A stretch of DNA of 64,000 nt from Marvania coccoides. Lineage: Eukaryota; Chlorophyta; Trebouxiophyceae; Chlorellales; Chlorellaceae. Both the position numbers and the translations under genes were made by a program. Shown piece by piece: positions 23,428-33,742 of this stretch. Under the pieces are notes generated by a model, which was not told the DNA's origin, searched no databases, and was given only the letters and a program-made list of their open reading frames with translations. The stretch's first letter is position 1; every line of letters starts with the position of its first letter. The DNA is taken from contig OY978100.1 in assembly GCA_963854735.1 (NCBI GenBank), positions 62,001-126,000 of the forward strand, in the 5' to 3' direction.

Positions 23428-25089
23428 ATGCAGCTGCGCGCGGGGCCCAGGGCTGCAGCAGCGAAGCTCGTCCCTACCGTGCAACGCATGCGTCCAGGCT
23501 CTCTCAACACCATCATCAAGCCATTCCTTGCCAGGCACCCCCGCCACTGCTGCAGCCGGCCACTGCATTTAGCCACCGTCATAGCAGCTAGTGATGGGGG
23601 CGCCACCGCCACCGCCCTGTCCCGTGAGACCGAGGTCCTTGCTGCTCTTTCCACCATCATTGACCCTGATTTTGGGATGAATATTGTGGACTGCGGTTTC
23701 ATCAAGGATCTTGCTGTCGAGGCCGCAACGGGCGCCGTCTCCTTCCGGCTGGAGCTCACCACCCCCGCCTGTCCCATCAAAGAGGACTTCGAGAAGGCAG
23801 CCAACGCCAACGTCGCAGCGCTGCCTTGGGTGAAGAGCGTTGCCGTCAAAATGGATGCCCGCCCCCCAGCGCCGCTCCTCCCAGACGACGGCCGCCCCGA
23901 CGGGCTGCGCTCCGTGGCGCACATCATCGCGGTTTCCTCCTGCAAGGGCGGCGTCGGCAAGTCCACCACCGCAGTGAACCTGGCGTTCACGCTGGCACAG
24001 ATGGGCGCCAAGGTCGGCATATTTGACGCAGACGTTTACGGCCCCTCCCTTCCCACCATGATCTCCCCCGAGCTGCGCGTGCTGCAGATGAACCCCGAGA
24101 CCAAAGCCATCACGCCTGTGGACTATGAGGGAGTGAAGGCGGTGTCGTTTGGGTTTGCAGGCCAGGGCAGCGCCATCATGCGCGGGCCCATGGTATCTGG
24201 CCTCATCCAGCAGCTGCTCACCACCACCGATTGGGGTGAGCTGGACTACCTGGTCGTTGACTTTCCACCTGGCACCGGGGACATCCAGCTGACGCTGTGC
24301 CAGAGCGTGTCGTTCTCGGCGGCCGTGGTGGTCACAACCCCGCAGAAACTGGCCTTCATCGACGTGGCCAAGGGCATCCGCATGTTCGCCAAGCTGGCGG
24401 TGCCGTGCGTGGCGGTGGTGGAGAACATGAGTTACTTTGACGGCGATGACGGCAAGCGCTACTACCCATTCGGCCAGGGCTCAGGGGAGCGCATCCAGCG
24501 CGAGTTTGGGCTGCCCAATCTGGTGCGCTTCCCCATCATCCCCGACCTGTCAGCGGCAGGCGATGGCGGAAAGCCGCTGGTGGTGTCGCACCCCGCTGGC
24601 TCCACCTCCCAGGTGTACCTGGAGCTGGGTGCGGCGGTGGTGCGGGAGGTGTCCAAGCTGCGACGAGCGCCGCAGAACGCGGTGCGATGGGACGCGGAGC
24701 TGCGGGCGTTCATCGTCCGGCTGCCTGGGGATGGATCGGAGGCGGAGTTTGCACTGGACCCCGCCACGGTGCGCCGCAACGACACCTCTGCGGCGTCCAT
24801 CAACGAGTGGACGGGCGTGAAGACGCTGCGCGACGAGGATGTGCCTGAAGACATTGAGCCGGCAGGCATTTCGCCAGTGGGAAACTACGCTGCGCAGATT
24901 GGGTGGCAGGACGGATTCAACCAGGTGGCACCGTACGAGCTGCTGGCGGAGCTGCCGCGGCTGGGGCCTGAAGGGCTGGCGGCACGGAGACGGCCGGTGC
25001 CGGCGGCAGCGGCGGCGGGTGGGGGCGAGATGAGCGCAGCGCAAGCCATACTGGCTGGTGCCAGAACGATGGAGGGCCAGCAGCAGTAA
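23428..25089 (+). CDS. HCF101: HCF101-like Fe-S cluster carrier (Mrp/NBP35 family), plastid
   Basis: Single exon, 553 residues. Domains in order: transit peptide (about 1-50, rich in R, A and P), DUF59/MIP18-type domain with TTPACPIKEDFE, a Mrp ATPase with P-loop SSCKGGVGKSTT and YDFPPGTGD-like VDFPPGTGDIQLT, and a C-terminal DUF971-like domain with WDAELRAFIVRLP. This exact architecture is that of plant HCF101, which carries [4Fe-4S] clusters for photosystem I and other stromal targets. The Mrp cysteines of the bacterial CxxC are not obvious, which fits HCF101-type proteins. Intronless, unlike most neighbours. Confidence 0.93.
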   Translation: MQLRAGPRAAAAKLVPTVQRMRPGSLNTIIKPFLARHPRHCCSRPLHLATVIAASDGGATATALSRETEVLAALSTIIDPDFGMNIVDCGFIKDLAVEAATGAVSFRLELTTPACPIKEDFEKAANANVAALPWVKSVAVKMDARPPAPLLPDDGRPDGLRSVAHIIAVSSCKGGVGKSTTAVNLAFTLAQMGAKVGIFDADVYGPSLPTMISPELRVLQMNPETKAITPVDYEGVKAVSFGFAGQGSAIMRGPMVSGLIQQLLTTTDWGELDYLVVDFPPGTGDIQLTLCQSVSFSAAVVVTTPQKLAFIDVAKGIRMFAKLAVPCVAVVENMSYFDGDDGKRYYPFGQGSGERIQREFGLPNLVRFPIIPDLSAAGDGGKPLVVSHPAGSTSQVYLELGAAVVREVSKLRRAPQNAVRWDAELRAFIVRLPGDGSEAEFALDPATVRRNDTSAASINEWTGVKTLRDEDVPEDIEPAGISPVGNYAAQIGWQDGFNQVAPYELLAELPRLGPEGLAARRRPVPAAAAAGGGEMSAAQAILAGARTMEGQQQ

Positions 25090-25911
25090 CAGTATTATCG
25101 CGGCGAGGCTTGAATATATTTAGCTTCATTATATTCTTGTTATTTTATTTCATTTGAAAACATCACCTCAAATATTTACTCAAGTCGCCTGCGCCACGTG
25201 GGTCTAGATACACAACCTGCAGGACCTGACTTAACTCAGCGCTCTACAGCCGCTGTGTCGGCGCAGCTTCCCACGGCTGCATGCAGCAAACGCCCCCTCG
25301 CCCGTTTCCATGCGGCAGCGCAGGGATCTTAGCGCTGGCTGCTCTGCGTCACTGTGTCTTGGTGTTGTGTGTTACGCTGACGCGTGCCTTTAAGCAGCAA
25401 GTGTGTGATATTTATATATATGAAGAGCAGAAAGCACCCAGGGTGCTGGTTCCTTGCCTCAGTCAGGAACCCAATTCGACAGAGCCAACAAACGTAAGGC
25501 ATACAAATCTAACGGCAGTGGCAACGCCCAAGAACATGTTTCATTGTATTTCTACAACACAAGGGTAGAAGAAAGGATGGGGAATGAAAATAGAAAGAAA
25601 ATCGGGAAAAAAGCCGAGCGTGGGTGGCGCAGCAGACAAGGATGCGGTGTCCCTACTGCGCCAGCCACAGGGGGGGAAAAGGAAGCTGCCACATCTCTCG
25701 AAAACGGCAAGGTACTAGCTCAGGAAGGTGAGGTCATCCCAGCTCAAAACGCAAAGAAAAAAAGTCAAACAGTACAACATTTGTGCTGCTGTCCCACCAC
25801 GCCAGCCACCTGCCCGCCCACTCCCGCACAGAGGGACCCCACAAATTTGAAAATGCGTTGTACAGAAAAAGGGAAGAATGTGAAAAAATCGATGAGCAAC
25901 AGGTTTACGCT
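25090..25911. other. Spacer between convergent 3' ends
   Basis: Lies between HCF101 (+) and the disordered-protein gene (-). Contains only lysine-rich or biased short frames. Nothing recognised. Confidence 0.5.
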
Positions 25912-28609
25912 TTAAGAGCGTGCCAAGAAGCGGGAAACAACGGCACACGCCACCCTGCGAGCAGCGCGGAAGGGCCAACTCAGCAACCGCCACAGTAGGC
26001 CACCCCGGCGGGCAGGGGAGCCCTGCTGGGGCTGCTCAGCAGCGGCAGCGGCAGCGGGCGGTGCCGCCGCCACGGCAGCAGGGAGCCCAGCGGGGGAAGC
26101 ACCTGCACAAAAGCAAGTCGCCGAAAATTTAAACTTGGTAAGCACAATCAGTCACCCAGTGCGAAGAAAGAGGGGCATGAGCTGCCGACTCAAATAGAAA
26201 TATATAGATGAAAAGGAAACGGAAAAACGATCGCGTGCTCACCGTTTTGCTCCTCTACCACAGCCACAACAGGCAGGGCCGGGTGCTGGACGTCAGGCTC
26301 CACAGCAGGGGGAGCAGGGTCTGCAAAAATGAAAGCAATGCGTGAATGAAAACACAAACTTGAGACAAAAGGTCATAATGCTGTTGGAAGGGGGAAAATT
26401 CACACGGGAAGCGAATACTAGCCGACTCACAGATCACCGGCGCATCCTCCTGCACCTCGCTCTCGACCTGGGCGTGCTCAGCCACCATGGCAGTCTCCGG
26501 GAGGGGGGAGTCGTCGGCAGCGGCAGCCGACGGGTCGTGCGGCTGGAGGAGCAGGGGGGGAGCCGTGGGGGGGAGCCGTGGGGGGGAGCCGTGCTCAGCC
26601 ACCATGGCTGTCTCATGGAGGGGGGAGTCGTCGGCAGCGGCAGCCGACGGGTCGTGCGGCTGGAGGAGCAGGGGGGGAGCCTGCAGGCGGTCCAGCTGGT
26701 CGGCAGGACGCTGCGCATCTGCATCAAATGCATAGATATAAATGACGGTGGTTACAATGCTGGGCATTGCAATGAACGTGCTGATGAGAAAGAAAAAGAG
26801 CGTCGGAATGAAAATAAACCGTCGAAAAACTCACCGCGCTGCACAGCAACGATGGGGGCCAGGTCGTCGAAGGCAGCGGTCAGAGCCACAGCTGCACCGG
26901 TGCTGGCCTTGGGCTTGGGGGAGAAGGGAACCAAAGGAGCAGCCTCGTCAGCCCACAGCGTGAGGCCTGCGACAAAAGCGATGAATAAAAATATGAGGAA
27001 TGGCGAAATGTGAGCTCCAACCTCGCATGCATGCAGGCTGGTAGTATACTGCAAGATTGAGTCCGGGGTAGGGCAGCCCACTGAGGCGCTCACCGGTGAA
27101 TGTTGGGGAGGCGGGCGACAGCTTGCGCTTGGGGGAGGTGGGGACGCTCCTGCGGATGGAGCGCAGGAACGACTCCCGGCCGGGCTTGGGGCTGGGCCCA
27201 GGCGTGGTGGGCTCCTGCTCCTCGGTCAGGGGTGCGACAGCATCTGCAAAAAGAAGCAGTACAGTACAGAACATAAGAAATGAATTTAAGAAAACACGTC
27301 ATTATGCTGCTGGAAGGGGGGGATTTTAACGGACACACTAGCCGACTCACCGGTCGCCGGCGCATCCTCCTGCACCTCGCTCTCGATCTGGGCATGCTCA
27401 GCCACCGTGGCAGTTTCCGCGAGGGGGGAGTCGTCGGCAGCAACAGCCGGGCCGTGCTGGTGGAGGAGGAGCAGGGGGGGAGCCTGCAGGCGGTCCTGCG
27501 GGTCGGCAGGAGGCCGCACATCTGCAGCGGATGAATCGAAAAAGATAAAGTTGTGTAAGATGCTGGGCATTGCAACGACATATTTTAATGAACACGAGGC
27601 GCACCTGCAGCGGAAATTTTCTCCAGCCGGTCTCGAGCGAGCTGGATGACCTGCCGGCAGGCCACGCGCAGCCGGATGCTGCTGTCGCTGGAATCCCCGG
27701 GCAGCGCGTTTTCCTCGGTCTCAATGGCGTTCAAGTGGTTCTGGACGTTGTCCGGGGTGGCGGTGGTGATCAACGCGTGAATGGATGTCACCAGCTGCGC
27801 ATGCTTTACCTTCTCGAAGAAGGTGAGGCCCTTCTGGGCGCGTGCCATCGCCTCGGGGGAGATGAAGCAGGCGGGCTCCAGGCGCTCCACCAGCTCGGGG
27901 CCCGCAAGGGGAGCATCGTCTGCACAAAATGAAGGGAGAACGCAGTGCATATACACGGTGAGAAATTTGTGCCCACATCAAATAAACAAGTTCCAGAGGA
28001 CTGCAGTTCTTTTTCTGGCCAACTCACCGACCGCCGGGGCGTCCTCCATCTCGGCCTGGTCGGTGCTGGCCTCCTCAGCGCCCTCAGGCACACCCGCATG
28101 CGCCTTGGCGCGGTGCCTCACGGCCCGGACGCGCCGTCCAGCGGCGTGGCGCACCGGAGCGTTGCCCCCGGGGAGGTTTAAGGCGGTGGGGACGGCCGCC
28201 TGGCCTGCAAAGCCAAACAAAATAAAGGAGGAGCGAAACAGTGAGCTAGACGACACACGGGAAGGTCAAATAAATGCACACAAGCGAATAAAAACGTCAA
28301 CTCACCGTTGTCAGCGCCAGCGGTGGGAGCTGGCTGCTTCGCCTGCTTGGCAGCGGGCTTGGTGTCACCCGCGGCGGCGGCCGGCTTGGACGCGTTGGTC
28401 CTCGTCGCCAGCGGCTTGCGGGCGATGGCGGGGAGGGCCACAGGCGCAGGCGCGGGGGGCTTCTCCTGGGCGGCAGCGGCGGCCTTGCGCTGCTGGTGAG
28501 CATACGCCTGCTTGGCGTCCCTCCACTTCTTGGACGAAGCACCGTCGGGCTTAGCGGCGCCGGGGGTGTACATGGTACGTGACTTACATGGTACGTGACG
28601 AGATTCCAT
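25912..28609 (-). CDS. Disordered A/P-rich protein built from repeated phase-1 exons, function unknown
   Basis: Nine exons: 28306-28609, 28028-28204, 27605-27919, 27351-27521, 27094-27243, 26835-26966, 26431-26718, 26243-26320 and 25912-26102, total 1806 nt and 601 residues. Every internal junction is phase 1, so all seven internal exons are symmetric (lengths divisible by three). Exons 4 and 7 are homologous: both start DxxxPADxxDRLQAPPLLL and end ESEVQEDAP, and exon 7 holds its core twice. Their flanking introns are similar too. Exon 3 is more structured (LVERLEPACFISPEAMARAQ, later LRVACRQVIQLARDRLEK). The C terminus is an amphipathic basic and aromatic helix (LLWRLLSWPFRAARR) that could touch membranes. 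No known domain was recognised. Confidence 0.7.
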
Positions 28610-28741
28610 GCTTGCTGAAAAGAGCAATAGGTTCCAGATCAGGAGAGAGGAGAGAAAATGCTCAAACTGGTGTGGCTGCTGCGCTCGAATAATTCTGAAT
28701 TAAATAGCAAGGCTCCCCCAGGCGACGCACCTTTGAGCGCT

Positions 28742-28788
28742 GCGCCAGGGGGACCCGGATCGGTGACCGATCCGGGTCCCCAGGGCGC
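28742..28788. repeat. Near-perfect 23-bp inverted repeat (hairpin)
   Basis: Arms 28742-28764 and 28766-28788 around a single G at 28765. The inner 16 pairs (GGGGACCCGGATCGGT with its complement) are perfect, then two mismatches, then five more pairs (GCGCC/GGCGC). Confidence 0.9.
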
Positions 28789-30016
28789 GAGTGGTGTCCC
28801 AAAATGAGCTCCTGTGGCAGCCGGCAGACACAGCACGGCCGAGGGCTCCCCGCGCCCTGTCGCCACCCCCGAGGCCTCCACAGCGGCTGGATGCGGGCGA
28901 GATAGGCCCGGAGAGGCGGCCCAGCGCGTAGAGAGCGCAGAAAATGACCTGGGCGAGAAAAAAAACGGAGCAAAGTGAGAGAGATGTACGTTTGAGGAAG
29001 TTTACGGGCAACGCGTTTGCCTCCGCAGCGCTCACCACAGCTCCTTAGCAATGCAAACGGTGCGTGGCGCGTGCCGAATACCCGCCACTAGGTCACTGCG
29101 CGAAAGTGACTCGACAGTTGCAATTCAATCGAACCGATGGACCTCGCGCGAACGCCCCTCCAGCTGCCCAAACGTAGCTGCACGTCGATGGCGATGTCCT
29201 CGAAAACACGGGAACTGGTCACCAGCTGCAACGCAACGCCAAGCCCCGCTCTGCCAGCCAAGCGCCAACTCTGCGCCAGGCAGAGGAGGATTTGAGCGCA
29301 CACCGCGGGTGGGAACCGTCTGAGGAGGGGCTCGACGCCCATACACCGAGTCTGCGGCATTTGGGGGCTCGAGCTTGGGGCCTCCAATCCTCGATCAAAC
29401 AGAAAGGCAAATCAACCGCGCGCCGCCCTGCAGTGTTGTCCTTTGGATGGGTTGAAGGGAGGCCTTGATGGGCCGGGGAGGGGCGTAGGGGTCACCTCGC
29501 AGCATTTCCGCCGCATCCAGCTGCAGTCAAGCTCCAAATGGTGCAATTTCGGCCCGCAAAACCGCAAAGCGGCGGCACCGCTCTGGGAAATCACAGAGCC
29601 GGGTAAATAAAAGACTGCGAGCGTGTTGGCGCGCAATCAGTCGATGCACGGCAATTTAGGCTCGGATTGCGGGGGTCTGCGGGCGTCCAAAGCCATTTCA
29701 GCAAGTCATGAGAGCAATGTTGCTGCCGCCCCGCGCTTCCAACAGCTCACTCAAGCCTGAGCGCTCCCTGCGTAAAACACGCAAGACATAGCGCAGGATC
29801 GCAGTGGTGCTGCCGTCTGGATACCCAGACATGGCTGCCTGAGGCAGAACGAAGAGACTGAAGAGTGGATGAGCATCAGCCAGAAAAAACCCTACTTTTC
29901 CGTATCTTGAGGAAATTTAATAGAGGGCCCACGGCTCTGATTGCATGATTCGTACAAACACATGAAGGCTGGAAAAGTATAAAGGCGCAGCGCTGTGGGG
30001 TCCATGCTTGGCAATA

Positions 30017-30047
30017 ATGTATGTATGTATGTATGTATGTATGTATG

Positions 30048-30077
<30 letters not shown>
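30017..30077. repeat. TATG microsatellite, about 15 units
   Basis: Uninterrupted tetranucleotide (TATG)n read directly from the sequence. Confidence 0.95.
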
Positions 30078-30078
<1 letters not shown>

Positions 30079-30973
30079 TAACAAAAATAAATAAATCCTG
30101 GCTTTTTCGATGAGCTTAATGCAGCTGGAAGCCCCGCCGCTAGAGAAATAAAACTGTTAGCATTCCAAGGGAGCAATATTGTGGCAAATAAATATGAACC
30201 CCAAAGAGTGGTTCTTCGTTTCTTAAAAAATGAGGTGCGGAAAGAAACGGATTTTGGAAGGGCTGCTCCTTCAAAATATGGGTCCATATTAATTTATTAA
30301 AGATTGCATACATCATCTCCAATCCTGGTTGAGGCCGCTGCCCTAGGCCACAATGATGCAACTGATTTACACCTGGGTACGACAGCGTTGAAAATCAATA
30401 ATCTTTCAGAGCTAGCTAGCCCGTGGCTCCCAACAGCAGCCTGAACGCAAGCTCAAATTGCGGCATGGGCGAGCTCGCTCTGACGCACGGCAGAAACCCA
30501 GCGCGCCATGCCCATTGATTATGTGCAAAGGAGGCTCCTTGCGAGGCGAGCGGCTGCCCAGATTGCGGCGGCAGCGCACCCCACTTTTAGCTGTAGCGCC
30601 GTGCATCGGCAGCCCCCAATGATCGGATGGCGCCCTAAATAGCCACGCATACATCGCCAGCTTGGCGTGGGCTTTAGCGATGCGGGCGGTTGGCGGCAGA
30701 GCGTTGCTCGTTGACAGGTTGCGATGCAGTTGCACCGGCATGCAGCAGAAGCTGGAGGGTGGCCCTGGACCTGTTGACAAGCCATGCATCGCCATGCTGG
30801 CTCTCAGTAGCTACACTACGCCTCCATATTCACTCGCAATAAGTCATGCTGTGGTCGAAGCGCAGCATGATTTTGAATTTTCGTCGCATTTTATCAAATT
30901 TCTCACTTCCACGGTGCTCTTGAATTTTTTTTGGTTGCATTTTCGCAAACTGCATAGTTTATTTCCTATCCAA

Positions 30974-33378
30974 ATGACGGGCAGAGGGCTGCGCGCCCGC
31001 GACCCTGTCAACTATAATGACAAACAAGGAGGCTCAATGCAGGCTGCGTGGATAAAGACTCTCAGCAAAACAAAGTCAGCCACTCCGGCAAAGAAGACAA
31101 AAAAGCGGACGGAGCGCGGCAGCCAGGGATCGGCGGAAAAAGAGAATGCCGCGACGAAAAAAGACATTCGCAAACAGGCCAAGCCCAAGCCCGCTGCGGA
31201 GGCAATCGCCGAGAAGCCAAATACCAAGAAGGTGTCCCCGCCCGCCACCAAGGCCGCGAAGAGCGCCTCCCAGCCGGCTCGCGGCAGAAATTCGGGGGTG
31301 ACAGTTGTTCCAATCGGTGCGTGTTGTGGCCTCTTTCCACTCGATCAATGTCATTTTCATGCACATTATTCTCATATTAACCCTGCCGCACCCATTTATC
31401 CACCCCTGCAGCTGACAAAAAGACACCTAAAGTGTCAGGCCTTCGCAAGCCGGAACAGGCCAAGCTCCCTCCCCTGCCCAAGCCCCCTGCGGCGCCCAAG
31501 AGCGTGCCGGGGCTGCCTGGCGTGGTGCTGCAGCCTGTCGCGGCTGCAGCCCCCTCCGCTGGCAAGCGCAAGGCCCCTTCTCCCGACCGAACTATGCCAA
31601 TTAGGCGCCCCCAACAAGAGGAGTCTTCTCCCTCCTCAGACCTGCTGCCCCCGCCCAAGCATGCGCGGCAGGCCCAGGAGATCGCGCAGCGAAAGTCGCC
31701 GCAGCAGAAGCAGCAGCAGCAGCGGCAGAGGGAACCGAAGCAGCCATCCCTGCTGCCTCCGCCGTGCCAGCAGCAACACCAGCAGCAGCAGGAGCGGCGC
31801 GATCACCGCGAACGCGCATCCAAACGCTCCCGCACGGAGGTGGTGCCGCCCCTGCCCAGTCCTCCCCCCGCCGCGGAGCTGGCTGCCGCTGCTGAGGAGG
31901 GTGCCGACGACTTTGCTTTTTCGCCGCTGCCGCCTCCGGCTGGTCTGGACCAGATCGAGGCCATGCGCCGCAACTTTTTCGCTCTCAAAGAGCAGTACGA
32001 CGCGCTGCGGCAGGAGCACGAGGAGCTGAAGACTGCGCGCATTCGCGAGGACGTCGAGTTGGTCCTCCAAGAGCAGGCTGAGCGGGTTGATGACCTCAGC
32101 AAGGCTGCCTCGGGGGTCGCAGCCCACTGGAAGGCCGAGGCGCAGCGGCTGCAGGCCATGCTGGACGAGGGCGGTCTTGAGGAGCTCGCCAAAGAGGCGC
32201 GGACGCTGCGATCGCAGCTGGCCACTGCGCAGCAGGCCTTGATTGACGTCGACGTCGCTGCCGCCCAGAAAGACAAGGCTGTGGTGGAGCTGCAGAAGCG
32301 CAACGAGCACCTGGAGCGGTGGGCGCGGGTGAAGCAGATGGTGAGCAAGTGTGTGGGCACTGAGGCGGCGGGAGTGAGCGCAGGGGTGCAGGCGCCCTCT
32401 GCCGGCGTGCCCATGATGCAAGCCAGGGCGATGGCGCCTGAAGGCGTCGCTGCCAGCGGGTCCATGATGTACCCGCACGGAGGGCTGCGCGGCGACAGCG
32501 TGAACGCTGCTGGCGGGGGTGCTGGGGCCGCAGCGGTAGGCGTTGGAGGGCTTGGCGTGGATGCCCCCTTCTCGCTGCAGGCGCAGCGCACCGTGCCGTA
32601 CGCAGCGGGCCCGAGCGGCCGCCCCGCCTCCGGCAGTGACATGCAGCTTGCGTCTGGGGCAGCTGCCGTGCAGCTGCAGCTAAATTCAGAAGCGGCAGCT
32701 GGTCAGCAGCGGCAGCAGCGGCAGCAGAACCAGGCTGGCGCTGGTGGCATCCTCACCGCAGAGTCCGTGCAGCAGCGAGCTGGAGCAGCGGGCCCCAGGG
32801 GGCGCCGCGTGCCTGCCCCTCCCGCCCCCCTGCCGTTGGTTGCTCGCCCTGGGCAGACCGCCGCTGATGTGTCCCGTCAGATCAAGTTCTACTCCAACAG
32901 CGGCAACGGCGGGCTGCCTGCGGTGCAGGAGGAGGCCGCCGCTGGCGCTGCCCCTGCCCCTGCCCCTGCTGCTGCGGTGGAGGCGTCTCCCCAAGGCGTC
33001 AACGGCAGCGTGGTCATGTCGCAGCTTAGCGTGGAGCAGCGCATGGAGATCATGCAGAGTCTGAAGGCGGAGGCGCTGCGTGGCGGGCGCTGCGTGTTCA
33101 CCCACCACCCGACTGGATTCAAGTGGGAAGAGGGCCCCGCCCCCGGTCCGTCGGAGGAGGATGAAGACGATCCTGAGTTTGCTCAACAGTACCGCCCGCT
33201 GGCGTTCGGCACTGCCCAGCCCTTCCTGGCGGCGCAGATGAACGGCGTGCTGCTGGATGAGTTCACCTACTGCAAGAGCCAGGAGGACCGCCTGAGGACG
33301 TTCATCTTCACGGCGCTGGCGCAGGCGAGGGAGGAGCAGCAGCGCCTGCAGCTGCTGCAACGCCAGCAGCAGCAGTAG
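30974..33378 (+). CDS. Q/A-rich coiled-coil protein, unknown function
   Basis: Two exons, 30974-31316 and 31412-33378, 769 residues. The N terminus is lysine-rich (KKTKKRTERGS, KKDIRKQAKPKP), suggesting nuclear or nucleic-acid contact. Then come proline and glutamine tracts (PQQKQQQQRQR) and a central coiled coil starting near LDQIEAMRRNFFALKEQYD with heptad-like spacing. A Gly/Ala/Gln linker follows. The C-terminal 120 residues look folded: CVFTHHPTGFKWEEG, QYRPLAFGTAQPFL and LLDEFTYCKSQEDRLRTFI, before a final Q run. The junction (ATCG|GTGCGT to CTGCAG|CT) keeps frame. I do not recognise the folded C-terminal domain. The lysine-rich N terminus with a coiled coil might fit a chromosome- or spindle-associated role; that is speculation. 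Confidence 0.7.
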
Positions 33379-33742
33379 TGGCGATGAGAGGCCCGCGATG
33401 GAGCATACGCATAATGACTGTGATACCCAAGTGGTTCTTTCTGGACGAGGGCACAGGGGGTGTTCTCTCTCCCTGCGTTCTTCTCCTTGTTTCTTTACCT
33501 GACGATGACCCTGGTTTGTTGTACCAGTGACGCAAGTGCCACCGACTTTAGGCATCCTTTTTCCATTTCACACCAACCAACATTCTAAACCTCGCTTCGC
33601 ACCTCTTTAAACAACGCATTTTTACTTTTAACTTTCTGACGACAAGCTGTGCTGTTGAGTAAGCAACACTTAAAATTTACATATTGGTAGTACTAGTACC
33701 CTTTCTTGTAGCGTATAATCAGTCCCATCAAACAGAACAGTT
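33379..33742. other. Spacer between convergent genes
   Basis: 3' flanks of the coiled-coil gene and VPS41. No gene or repeat of note. Confidence 0.6.

Larger units (their letters stand above)
28610..30973. other. Gene-poor 2.4-kb region
   Basis: Separates the disordered-protein gene (-) from the coiled-coil gene (+), so it holds both 5' flanks. It is unusually GC-rich for a spacer up to about 29800. Minus-strand frames there (for example 29387 to 29088, with PAVCAQILLCLAQSWRLAG) give a faint F-box-like impression but no continuous gene. It also contains a strong hairpin (28742-28788) and a TATG microsatellite (30017-30077), listed separately. Confidence 0.5.

Noticed and set aside
26431..27521. 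Mobile element inside the exon-duplicated gene
   Set aside because: The repeats are exons plus flanking introns in frame, without terminal repeats or transposase.
29088..29387. F-box gene on the minus strand
   Set aside because: Only a weak helical resemblance; flanking frames are broken and no splice sites connect them.
30974..33378. Polyglutamine transcription factor
   Set aside because: Glutamine runs are short and interrupted and no DNA-binding domain is visible.
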